Source: Chloroflexota bacterium (GTDB lineage: Bacteria; Chloroflexota; Dehalococcoidia; Bin125). Taken from it: 64,000 nt of DNA. This document shows, in pieces, positions 9,352 to 17,900 of this stretch. Within the stretch, counting starts at the first letter, position 1, and every line of letters begins with the position of its first letter. Location of the stretch: the NCBI GenBank assembly GCA_009838915.1, contig VXQT01000013.1, forward strand, positions 1 to 64,000, given 5' to 3'. Both the position numbers and the translations under genes were made by a program. The notes under the pieces were generated by a model. That model was not told the origin of the DNA and did no database searches. It saw only the letters and a program-made list of their open reading frames with translations.

Positions 9352-10035
9352 TCAGCCGAGGATCTCCGGCTCGGTCGCGCAGGATGCGACGTTGGTGACC
9401 ACCACGCCCCTGCCGCCGCCAGGCGGGAACTGGGTGCGGTAGCCCCAGATCCTGGACATCCGCGTGTTGACGGCAAATGAATTCGCCGCCTCGTATGCGT
9501 CGCGCTGGTACTGGTACCGGATCCAGACCCAGTCGTTGCCGACCCGGTAGACGTGCTTGGGGTTGATCTCATAGCCCCGGAGTTCATGAGCGATGCCGCC
9601 CCACTGGTTCTGTCGCCTCCGCAGTTCGCTGCAGATGTCGCCCGCGTAGACCAACTGGCTGACGACCCTGTTGATGATCGTGGTCAAGGTGGGATCCCAG
9701 TAGCCCTCCTCCGAGAATGCCTGCGGAGACGAGCCGACTTCGCGGATCAGCGGGAATCCGTCCGAGCGGAACTGGTGGGTCGGTATCCAGCCGTCCGGTT
9801 TCTCCGTCGTGTTGAAGTTATGCAGGACCCATCCGCTTTCGATCCACTCGTTGTCCCGGGTGCAGAAGAACTCCTGCAGGACCCAGGAGTTGATCCGCTC
9901 GTTCCAGGTGATCCGCTTGGTGAACGTGCCTTGCGAGCAGCCGCTTTCCAACCCCGCGGAGGCCGGTTGCGTGAGCATCAGCCCCCCCCCCGCGATAGCC
10001 ACGAAGGCGAGCAGGGCCAAGAGTGCGAGTTTCAT
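9352..10035 (-). CDS. Exported hypothetical protein with four cysteines
   Basis: The protein has 227 residues, starting MKLALLALLAFVAIAGGG. It has a clear Sec signal peptide, probably cleaved after ASA at residues 25-27. The mature part is rich in Trp, Tyr and Arg, with Cys in ESGCSQG, FFCTRD, GDICSEL and ASCATEP, which may form two disulfides. No family is recognised. It is the last gene of a reverse-strand run of four exported proteins, 4 bases after the previous gene. Ten consecutive G residues (coding strand) encode Gly-Gly-Gly in the signal peptide, a possible slippage site. Confidence 0.8.
   Translation of the reverse strand: MKLALLALLAFVAIAGGGLMLTQPASAGLESGCSQGTFTKRITWNERINSWVLQEFFCTRDNEWIESGWVLHNFNTTEKPDGWIPTHQFRSDGFPLIREVGSSPQAFSEEGYWDPTLTTIINRVVSQLVYAGDICSELRRRQNQWGGIAHELRGYEINPKHVYRVGNDWVWIRYQYQRDAYEAANSFAVNTRMSRIWGYRTQFPPGGGRGVVVTNVASCATEPEILG
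9982..9991 (-). repeat. Ten-base homopolymer inside a signal-peptide coding region
   Basis: A run of 10 C (10 G on the coding strand) lies about 45-54 bases after the start codon of the exported-protein gene. A change of one base would shift the frame and switch the protein off. No other run of this length was noticed in the window. Confidence 0.7.
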
Positions 10036-10039
10036 CCGA

Positions 10040-10696
10040 TCATCCTTCCTTCCAGTCGTCCGGTTCGGTGGCGTGGAACTCCTCAGGGCGTCCGATGTCG
10101 ACGCCGTGGTACTCCGAGCATTGGGCGTGCCAGGCGGCGCTCAGCCGAAAGTCCAGCCAGTCCGCTTCGGGAAAGCCTTCCAGCCCGAGCGCGCGCGCCC
10201 AGCCCGACCAGATCCCGGCCGAGTAGACGCCGAAGGCAGTGCTGTGGCCCGTCGCCTCGCCCGTCTGCTCGTCCGTCCAGGACCAGGTGTTGCCGTCCTC
10301 GTCCGTCTGCTCCAGGCAGACCAGCCCGCCGTCCTCATGGTCCGAAGGCCGCACGGAGAGCCGGACCACGGGCGGCTCGACCGGCACCTCGACGATCCGC
10401 TCCACGACCTCGGGCACAGGCACGGGCGCGTCGACCGAGATGGTCACCGGCGAGGAGCGCAGCCAGCGCCCGGTCTCGAACCTGGGCAGGACGAAGCGGG
10501 AGTCAGGCAAGTGGCGCTCGCCGCCGTGCTCCAACGCCACCTCGACGGCGCCGCTCTCGTGCCGTTGCGCGGCGATGCGCAGCTCGACGGGCACGGAGAC
10601 GGTCTGCGCAATCACGAACCCGACCCCGCCGGCCAGGATGATCGCAGCGCAGCACAGTGCAGCGAGACGCCTGGAGTACCGCACAGCTAGCTGCAA
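10040..10696 (-). CDS. Exported protein carrying the shared RIAAQR motif
   Basis: The protein has 218 residues from a TTG start (GTG four codons on is an alternative). It has an N-terminal signal or anchor helix (LAALCCAAIILAGGVGFVIA). Residues about 36-90 match the motif of the large exported protein: ELRIAAQRHESGAVEVALE, LPDSRFVLPRF, GRWLRSSPVTISV. A proline- and valine-rich linker follows (VVERIVEVPVEPPVV), then a Trp-rich C-terminal part with two Cys. Its start overlaps the end of the upstream gene by 10 bases, suggesting translational coupling. The mature domain is unrecognised. Confidence 0.8.
   Translation of the reverse strand: MQLAVRYSRRLAALCCAAIILAGGVGFVIAQTVSVPVELRIAAQRHESGAVEVALEHGGERHLPDSRFVLPRFETGRWLRSSPVTISVDAPVPVPEVVERIVEVPVEPPVVRLSVRPSDHEDGGLVCLEQTDEDGNTWSWTDEQTGEATGHSTAFGVYSAGIWSGWARALGLEGFPEADWLDFRLSAAWHAQCSEYHGVDIGRPEEFHATEPDDWKEG
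10433..10590 (-). repeat. Shared ~55-residue motif in the 10040-10696 gene
   Basis: This is a coding repeat of the family found at 5966-6139 and 24336-24693. The start (RIAAQR), the central PxSRF and the closing GRWLRSSPVTI are the most similar parts. Confidence 0.7.
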
Positions 10697-11337
10697 TCAG
10701 TGGGGACGTTCGCGGCGTTCGGCCACCAGTACATCGACTGCAGCCCCCCACCCTGACAGAGGTAGTAGGCGTTCCAGATCACGCTTCTCAGGGCATGGAG
10801 TTCGGGTTGGTGTGTCCGGAAACTCTTGTACTCCGTCGACCGGACCCACTGGCCCCGTACGCGTTCCTCGCGGTAGTACTTCCCGTCCCAGCCCAGGACT
10901 GCCCGGTGGTTGCCGTCGTCGGACTCCCACAAGAGTGTGCCGCGCTGAACGCCTCGGTAGACCAGCGGACCCGGTGGCGCCTCAGCGATGATGTTGCGTC
11001 TGGTCTCACCCCGATAAACGCCAACCGGGCCGCCGCTGGTCGTGTACTCCATCAGCACGCCGGGCTCTGGCGCGTCCGAGCGGATGGGATTGCCGTCCAG
11101 GTCGCGCACCAGGTCGGCGCTGCCGCAGTGAAACCCCCAGTAGACGTAGCCCCCGTGGTTGAACGACACGGATTGCCCGCGCTTGCTCTCATCGCAGATG
11201 TAGGGATTGGGGCTGGTGGGCAACCCGTTGCTCGGGTTCGCGCCCGCGACCGTAAACAGGCCGGCAACCAGCACCGCGGCCAGCCCGGCGACGATTCCGA
11301 TGCTCATTCTCTTTGGTCGGATCGACCCGGTGGTCAT
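10687..11337 (-). CDS. Exported four-cysteine protein, paralogue A
   Basis: The 216-residue product starts at ATG 11337, where AAGGAG lies 8 bases upstream; the frame stays open further upstream but lacks such a site. The signal peptide is RMSIGIVAGLAAVLVAGLFTVAGA. The mature part shares long blocks with the next upstream gene: DLDGNPIRSDAPEPG, GVYRGETRRNI, HRAVLGWDGKYYREERVRG and SVIWNAYYLCQGG. Four Cys are conserved between the two paralogues (ICD, a mid-protein Cys, YxC, and the C-terminal Cys), consistent with two disulfides in an extracellular fold. The family is unrecognised. Confidence 0.82.
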   Translation of the reverse strand: MTTGSIRPKRMSIGIVAGLAAVLVAGLFTVAGANPSNGLPTSPNPYICDESKRGQSVSFNHGGYVYWGFHCGSADLVRDLDGNPIRSDAPEPGVLMEYTTSGGPVGVYRGETRRNIIAEAPPGPLVYRGVQRGTLLWESDDGNHRAVLGWDGKYYREERVRGQWVRSTEYKSFRTHQPELHALRSVIWNAYYLCQGGGLQSMYWWPNAANVPTDCS

Positions 11338-11528
11338 AACCCATCTCCTTCTCAGGAACAGATCTGAACGGCCTGTTGTCAACGTCGTGCTCCCACCGTT
11401 TGTCGCACTCCGCACCCAGGGCATTTCGCTGTGCAACGCGCTGCGGCGCAGCTGCGAACTCGGCCGACCGGCGCGAATCGCCTCGTTGTCGCGGACAGAA
11501 ACTCACAGGGCCCTGCCGTACGGCACGC

Positions 11529-12185
11529 CTAGTCGCAACTCGTCCCGTAAAGTTGCCCCCACCAGTTCTTCGACTGCAATTCTCCGCCCTGGCAGCGGTA
11601 GTAGGCGTTCCAGATCACGCTTCTTCCTGTCTGGACGATCCCAAAATGGTGGTTGTATGCCGCCGACCGGACCCACCTGCCGCGTATGAGCTCCTCGCGG
11701 TAGTAGCTCCCGTCATCGCCGTACACTGCGCGATGGCGGCCATCGTTGGACTCCCAGATTGCTTCGCCATCCTGAACCGCCCCCTGGTTGTCGCGGTAGG
11801 TCAGCGGACCCTTCGGCGCCCCTGGTGCGATGTTCCGTCGGCGCTCGCCCTCGTAGACACCGATCGATTTCACCAAGCCGTCAGGCTGCAGCTCGCGCAG
11901 GATGCCAGGCGCCGGCGCGTCGGAACGAACGGGATTGCCGTCCAGGTCGAGCACCGGTTCAGCAACGGCGCCACAGTTCTGCCCGAAGTACACACGTCCC
12001 TCGAAGTTGAACCGCTCCCACTGTCCCGCCCGACTCGAATCGCAGATGGACTGTTTGTTGCTGTTGCGCAGCCCGTTGTCCGGGTTCGCGCTGGCGACGG
12101 TAAACAGGCCGGCAACCAGCACCGCGGCCAGCCCGGCGAGGATGGCGATGCTCGTGTTCCTGGCTCCGATCCACGCAATGGTCAT
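11529..12185 (-). CDS. Exported four-cysteine protein, paralogue B
   Basis: The 218-residue product starts at ATG 12185, with AGGGGAGA 7 bases upstream. The signal peptide (SIAILAGLAAVLVAGLFTVASA) is nearly identical to that of paralogue A, and the block order is the same, ending SVIWNAYYRCQGG. This is a tandem duplication; the signal-peptide DNA is more conserved than the mature region, which suggests recent duplication or selection for diversity in the mature part. The 190-base gap to paralogue A could hold a second promoter. It is transcribed divergently from the sensor-regulator fusion at 12367, so that regulator may control this cluster (inference). Confidence 0.82.
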   Translation of the reverse strand: MTIAWIGARNTSIAILAGLAAVLVAGLFTVASANPDNGLRNSNKQSICDSSRAGQWERFNFEGRVYFGQNCGAVAEPVLDLDGNPVRSDAPAPGILRELQPDGLVKSIGVYEGERRRNIAPGAPKGPLTYRDNQGAVQDGEAIWESNDGRHRAVYGDDGSYYREELIRGRWVRSAAYNHHFGIVQTGRSVIWNAYYRCQGGELQSKNWWGQLYGTSCD

Positions 12186-12303
12186 GGCGCATCTCCCCTT
12201 GAGAACTAATGGAGCGCTTGACAGGGCTACGGGGAAAGGCTACCAGCCATGTGATAACTTTCATGTAATCATCAGGCTCGATTGCTAGAACTTCCTGTAA
12301 CTT

Positions 12304-12330
12304 GACAGGGATTCTGCCAGGTGAGACAGG
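12304..12330 (+). promoter_or_regulatory. Candidate operator with three GACAGG-like repeats
   Basis: GACAGG (12304), GCCAGG (12316) and GACAGG (12325) lie in the 181-base divergent spacer, 37 bases before the fusion regulator. A further CTTGACAGGG copy lies at 12217. Tandem half-sites are usual for OmpR-family winged-helix proteins, but the spacing (12 and 9) is imperfect. Confidence 0.22.
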
Positions 12331-12366
12331 GCAGCGCCGCCAAGTCGGCAGGGCTCGGAGGGACAC

Positions 12367-14760
12367 ATGAAGCAGCAAGACGAACGAGACCAACGGATCC
12401 AGGAGCTGGAAGAGCGGCTCTCTCGGCTGGGCGAGGCCAGCCTACGCATCTCGCAGGCCAGCCTGGGCATCTCCGAGAGCGAGGATTTCGACACCGTACT
12501 GCGCGAGGTGGTCGACAGCGCCCGGGTGCTGGTCGGCGCGCGCTACGGGGCAATGACCGTGCGCCGTGAGGTCGGGCGCATGTCCGACCTGCTTGTCTCC
12601 GGCCTGTCCAGCATCGAGCGCCAGGGACTGCTGGAGATGCCCGACGCCCCGGCCCTGTTCGAGTACCTGAGCACGCTGGACGCGCCGTTGCGGTTGGCCG
12701 ATGTTCAGGCGCATCTGCAAGCGCTGGGTATGCCCGCCTTCCAGCCGCCGGTGCCCGCGGCCTCCTTGCTGGTCGCGCCAATCCGAGACCGGGGCGAAGG
12801 GCTGGGCACGATCTACCTGGCCCACGACGAGACCGACCGCGAGTTCACGCCGGAGGACGAGGATCTGCTGGTCATGTTCGCCTCGCAAGCGGCGATGGTG
12901 ATCGCCAATGCCCGCCGCCACCGGCAGGAACAGCAGACCCGGGCCGACCTGGAGACGTTGGTCGACACGTCACCCGTGGGCGTGGTCGTGTTTGACGCCG
13001 GATCGGCCCTGCCCAAGTCGTACAACCGCGAAGTCTCACGGATCATCGACCGGCTCCGCGACCCGGAGGAGTCGCCCGAGGAGTTGTTGCAGCGGGTGAC
13101 ATTCCGCCGCGGCGACGGTCGCGAGTTCTCGATGCGCGAATTCCAGCTGGCCCATCTGCTCGCCATCGACGAGACGGTGCGGGCAGAAGAGATCGTCCTC
13201 AGCGTCGCCGACGGGCGCAGCGTTTCACTGCTCCTCAATGCCACGCCAATTGTCTCCGACGAGGGCACGGTGGAGTCATTCGTCGTGACGTTGCAGGACA
13301 TGGCCGCGGTGGAAGAGCTGGAACGGCTGCGGGCCGAGTTCCTGGCGATGGTCAGCCACGAGCTGCGAGCGCCGCTGACCTCGATCAAGGGTTCGGCCTC
13401 GATCGCGCTCGATTCGGACGTGGAACTCGACCCGGGGTTGGTGCGCCAGTACTTCCGGATCATCGCGGAGCAGGCCGATCAGATGAACGGCCTGGTCTCC
13501 GACCTGCTCGACGTGGCGCGGCTGGAGAGCGGCACCCTGCCGGTCAGCCCCGAACCGGCCGAGCTGGCGGTCCTGGTCGACCGCGCGCGCAGCGCCTTCA
13601 GCAACACCGGTGGCGGCAACCCGCTGCAGATCGACATCGAACCGCAGCTGCCCCTGGTCATGGCGGATCGACGGCGGATCGTCCAGGTGCTGACCAACCT
13701 GCTGAGCAACGCGGCGCGCAACTCGCCGGAGGGGTCGGTGATCCAGGTGAGCGCCGTGCGCGAGGACGTGCACGTGGCCGTCTTCGTCTCTGACCGCGGC
13801 CGCGGGATCCCGGCGGAGAGTCTGCCGCACCTGTTCCGCAAGTTCTCCGGCGCGCGCTCGGAGGAACAGGGCGGCGACACGGGCCTGGGGCTGGCGATCT
13901 GCAAAGGCATCGTCGAGGCGCACGGCGGCCGGATCTGGGCCGAGAGCGATGGACCCGGGCTGGGCGCGCGCTTCACCTTCACGCTGCCCACGGTCGAGGC
14001 GGCCGGATTCGGTTCGCCGGACCCATCGCCATTGGCGGCGGAGGTCGCCTCGCCGTCCGAGCGCGGGGAGAAGGCCCGCATCCTCGCGGTCGACGACGAT
14101 CCGGAGGCCTTGCGCTACGTCCGCGACGCGCTGACCGCCGACGGCTTCGAGCCGGTCGTTACCGGGGACCCCCGGGAGGCGCTGCGGCTGTTGGAGGAGC
14201 GCCAGCCGCAGCTGGTGCTGCTGGATCTCGTGCTACCGGACACCGACGGCATCGAGCTGATGGGCGAGATATTCAAAGTCAAGGACGTACCGGTCATCTT
14301 CCTGTCGGCCTACGGACGCGATGAGCTGATCGCCCAGGCGTTCGAGCAGGGCGCCGCCGACTATGTGGTCAAGCCCTTCTCGACGACCGAACTGGTGGCG
14401 CGGGTTAAGGCGGCCCTGCGCCGTATCGAGGTGTCGGTGCCGCCGCCGCCCTACGTCCTGGGCGAGCTGCGGGTCGACTACGCGCAGCACACGGTGACGC
14501 TCGGCGGCGAACCACTCCAGCTGACGTCGACCGAGTACCGGATGCTGGCCGAGCTCTCGGCCCACTCCGGCGGAGTGGTGACCTACCAGCGTCTGCTGGA
14601 CCGCGCCTGGGGCGCCAATAACAGCGGCGATCTGCGGCCGATGCGGACGATGATGGGCAAACTGCGCCGCAAGCTGGGCGAGGACTCTGAACAGCCCAGG
14701 TACATCTTCACCGAGCCTCGGGTCGGCTACCGGATGCCCAGGGGCGAGACGGAGGGCTAG
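12367..14760 (+). CDS. GAF-PAS-histidine kinase-receiver-winged helix fusion
   Basis: This is one 797-residue protein that holds a whole two-component system. A coiled start (1-35) is followed by a GAF domain (about 38-185) and a PAS-like domain (about 195-310). HisKA has His331 in MVSHELRAPLTSIKG. HATPase_c has NLLSNAARNSPEGS, DRGRGIP and GDTGLGLAICKGIVE. The receiver has VDDD, Asp620 in LLDLVLPD and VVKPFS. The C-terminal OmpR/PhoB winged helix (about 695-790) contains LTSTEYRMLAEL and YIFTEPRVGYRMP. There is no membrane span, so it senses a cytoplasmic signal. An OmpR-type output on the same chain as its kinase is uncommon. It has a close paralogue at 30850 and lies between the exported-protein cluster and the giant adhesin gene. 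The start is ATG 12367 (GGAGGGACAC). Confidence 0.95.
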   Translation: MKQQDERDQRIQELEERLSRLGEASLRISQASLGISESEDFDTVLREVVDSARVLVGARYGAMTVRREVGRMSDLLVSGLSSIERQGLLEMPDAPALFEYLSTLDAPLRLADVQAHLQALGMPAFQPPVPAASLLVAPIRDRGEGLGTIYLAHDETDREFTPEDEDLLVMFASQAAMVIANARRHRQEQQTRADLETLVDTSPVGVVVFDAGSALPKSYNREVSRIIDRLRDPEESPEELLQRVTFRRGDGREFSMREFQLAHLLAIDETVRAEEIVLSVADGRSVSLLLNATPIVSDEGTVESFVVTLQDMAAVEELERLRAEFLAMVSHELRAPLTSIKGSASIALDSDVELDPGLVRQYFRIIAEQADQMNGLVSDLLDVARLESGTLPVSPEPAELAVLVDRARSAFSNTGGGNPLQIDIEPQLPLVMADRRRIVQVLTNLLSNAARNSPEGSVIQVSAVREDVHVAVFVSDRGRGIPAESLPHLFRKFSGARSEEQGGDTGLGLAICKGIVEAHGGRIWAESDGPGLGARFTFTLPTVEAAGFGSPDPSPLAAEVASPSERGEKARILAVDDDPEALRYVRDALTADGFEPVVTGDPREALRLLEERQPQLVLLDLVLPDTDGIELMGEIFKVKDVPVIFLSAYGRDELIAQAFEQGAADYVVKPFSTTELVARVKAALRRIEVSVPPPPYVLGELRVDYAQHTVTLGGEPLQLTSTEYRMLAELSAHSGGVVTYQRLLDRAWGANNSGDLRPMRTMMGKLRRKLGEDSEQPRYIFTEPRVGYRMPRGETEG

Positions 14761-14767
14761 GTCGAAT

Positions 14768-14802
14768 GGGCGGCTGAGCGAGGGAACGCGCTCAGGCCGC
14801 CC
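14768..14802 (+). terminator. Strong hairpin after the fusion regulator
   Basis: GGGCGGC-TGAGCG pairs with CGCTCA-GCCGCCC, with one bulged G and an 8-base loop. It begins 8 bases after the stop codon. It has no T-run, so it is either a GC-type terminator or an mRNA-stabilising hairpin. Confidence 0.5.
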
Positions 14803-14917
14803 CCACCCACGACCGACCAGGTCCCGGCGGACCGACCCGCACGGAGACCTCAAGGCATTCGCATGGCCGTCCTGCCTACAACTCTGCCCAGCGCATGAGG
14901 TGTTGGTGTAAACATAC

Positions 14918-14933
14918 CTACCAGAAATGGTAG
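14918..14933. promoter_or_regulatory. Palindrome upstream of the giant adhesin gene
   Basis: CTACCA-GAAA-TGGTAG is a perfect 6-base inverted repeat in a locally AT-rich patch, 20-35 bases before ATG 14953. It may be an operator or a leader hairpin. A TATAGC hexamer follows at 14939, but no good -35 partner was seen. Confidence 0.35.
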
Positions 14934-14952
14934 ATTTGTATAGCCGCGCGGA

Positions 14953-17900
14953 ATGCAATCAGCGCTTCCAGCGGATGTGTGGGGGGTGATGAGCGCGATG
15001 GCCATGGAGCGGGCGCACAAGGGCACCAGCGATCGGCGGTGGTTCCGGTTTGCCAACATCAGGCTGACGGCGTTGTTGGCCATGATTGCGTTGGCTGGGC
15101 TGCTGACGGTCTCGCAGGACGGCGTCCACGCCGACGCCACCTGCAACGTCCCGCCGATCAACCTGGCCAGTGCGCTGGGCGAGGACAACGCGTCGGTCGT
15201 GCTGAACTGGGAGGCCTCGGGCGAGTGCACGCCGGACGAATACGCCGTCTACCGCCGCGACATGGACGTCGAAGGCTCGCGGATGACGAAGATCGCCAGC
15301 GTCGACGGCGACGTCCTGACCTACACCGACACGACGGTCACCGCCGGAGAGGACTATCGCTACCGGATCCGCTCAAACGACCAGGGATCGAGGTCGAACC
15401 GGACCGACATCACGATTCCCGAAGCCACAGCCACCGAGCCGGAGCCCGAGTCGGACCCTGTTGAGCAGAGCAGCGAGTCGCAACCCCGCTCCGTCCCGCG
15501 CAACGAGGTCACGCTGGTCGGGAACTTCAACCAATCGGGTTCGACGTCCGAAGCATCCAGCATCCAGGCACAGGCGTTCACGACGGGCAGCAACTCTGTC
15601 CAGTACGTCCTCAACACAGTCGAGCTGCGTTTCACAGGCACGAGCAACGCGACGACCCTGCTGGTCAAGATCTTTACGACGAACAGCGACGGGACCCCGA
15701 ACGCGGAGCACGCCACTCTGACCAACCCCGATTCCATCGGTAACGGGACGCAGGCGTTCACCGCGCCCGACGACACGACACTCGACCCCAGCACCACGTA
15801 CGCCGTCGTGATCACCAGTAGTATTGGCGGCTCGCTTGCTGGAAACGTTGAACGGATTGATTCGACTGGCGAGGACAGCGGTGGCGCCGACGGATGGACG
15901 ATCGCCGACAACCGCCTCTGGAAGAGCGTACCCGAGGATGCTTGGACCAGCGACGATACGAACCTGCTCAAAATCAGGATCAAGGGAACAATCCTGGGAA
16001 ACAACGAGCCAGAGTTCGACGCCGAGACCGCCACGCGCACGGTGCCGGAGAACAGCGTGTCGGGGACGAACGTCGGGGATCCCGTGTCGGCAATGGATGA
16101 CGACAGCGAAGACACCTTGGAGTATCGATTGACGGGAACGGATGCGTCGTCGTTCACCATCGAATCGGCCAGCGGGCAGATCAAGACCAGCGCTGCACTG
16201 AACTTCGAGAGCAAGGACAGCTACTCGGTTGTGGTTGAGGTGCGTGACAGCAAGAACGACGCAGGGGCAGCCGACACCGTCTGGGACGACACCATCGCCG
16301 TGACGATCAACGTTGACGACGTGGATGAGCCGCCAGTCATCACGAGCACAGGGGCCGGCTTCGCCACCATCAGTGTCGCGGAGAACACGCCGGACACGAC
16401 CATCCTCGCCACTTACACGGCAGACGACCCAGAGAACGGAACGCTGGTCTGGACGCTGACCGGCGCCGATTCGAACCTGTTTGATCTCTTTGGTGCAGAC
16501 CTGCATTTCAAGGACTCCCCCGACTATGAGGACCGCCGGGACAGCGGTCAAGACAACGTCTACAACGTGACGGTCAATGTTCGCGATACGGCTGACGCCG
16601 TTATCGACGACACCATTGCGGTCGCCATCACCGTCACCAACGTCAACGAGCCGCCCTCCATCGGTACTGTGCTCATTTCAGGCGAGAGACGCGAGGGCAC
16701 GCCGACCTCGGAGGTTCTCGCCACCTACAACGCCAGCGACCCGGAATCGGACCAGTTGATCTGGTCGTTGTCCGGTCCCGACGCGGGCGACTTCACCATC
16801 GGTTCTGGGAATGGCGAGCTTCGGTTCAGCAACGTGCCCGATTACGAGAATCCGGCAGACCAGGGCGGGAACAACGTCTACAACGTGACGGTGCAAGTGC
16901 GCGACGGCAAGAACTCCCAGGGCGGTTCCGACAGCGCTATCGACGACACCGTTGCCGTGACCTTTGAAGTCGTCAACGTCAACGAGGCGCCCGTGATCAC
17001 GACCACGGGGACCAGCTTCACCACCATCAGTAGGCCGGAGAACACTGCGACCACGGCAGTCCTCCAAACCTACGCGGCGGACGACCCCGAAACTACCGAT
17101 GCGTTGACATGGACGGTGACCGGACCAGACGCGGCCAGATTCGCCATCGCCGACCACGGCGACGGACAAGTCGATCTCAAGTTCAGCGCCGTGCACGACT
17201 ATGAGAACCCAACGGACGTGGGCACGGACAACGTCTACAACGTGACCGTGCAGGTGCGCGACAGCAAGATAAACACCCCCGGAAACACCAACGGCAACGC
17301 CGACACCATGACCGACGACTTCATCAACGTCGTTGTCACGGTCACCAACGTGGACGAGCCCGGCACGGTGACAATCACGGGGATGGAGTCGGGCGGCCAG
17401 GAGCTGACGGCGTCGGTGACCGACATTGACGGGACTGTCACAAGCGAGTCGTGGAGTTGGCATCGGCAGGGTTCGACTCCGGGTTCGTTCAGCGGGATCC
17501 CTGGAGCAACATCCAACACCTACACGACTGTGGCCGCAGACGTAGGCAAGAAGTTGAAGGCCATCGTCCTGTACACCGATCCGCAGGGCTCCGGGAAGTC
17601 GGCCAATGCCGAGACGGGCACGATCGGCGCCAGCAACGTCGAGCCGTCATTCAGCAGTATGACCGCAACCCGCAGCGTGGCGGAGAACAGCGGATTGGGC
17701 GTGAATGTTGGCTCACCGGTCTCGACCACGGATGACGATGGGGACTCGTTGCACTACTCACTCTCGGGCACGGACGCGTCTTCGTTCACCATCGTCTCGA
17801 CCAGCGGCCAGATTCAGACGAAGTCGGGGATCACCTACAACTACGAGTCGAAGAGCAGCTATAGCGTGACTGTCCATGTTCGCGACAACAAAGACGCCGC

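Noticed and set aside
14939-14944. TATAGC as the -10 of the giant adhesin promoter
   Set aside because: No acceptable -35 lies 16-18 bases upstream (TTGGTG at 14903 is 30 bases away).
15373-16551. A 392-codon open frame on the reverse strand inside the giant adhesin
   Set aside because: The forward frame continues unbroken through cadherin modules, and the reverse text has no motif.
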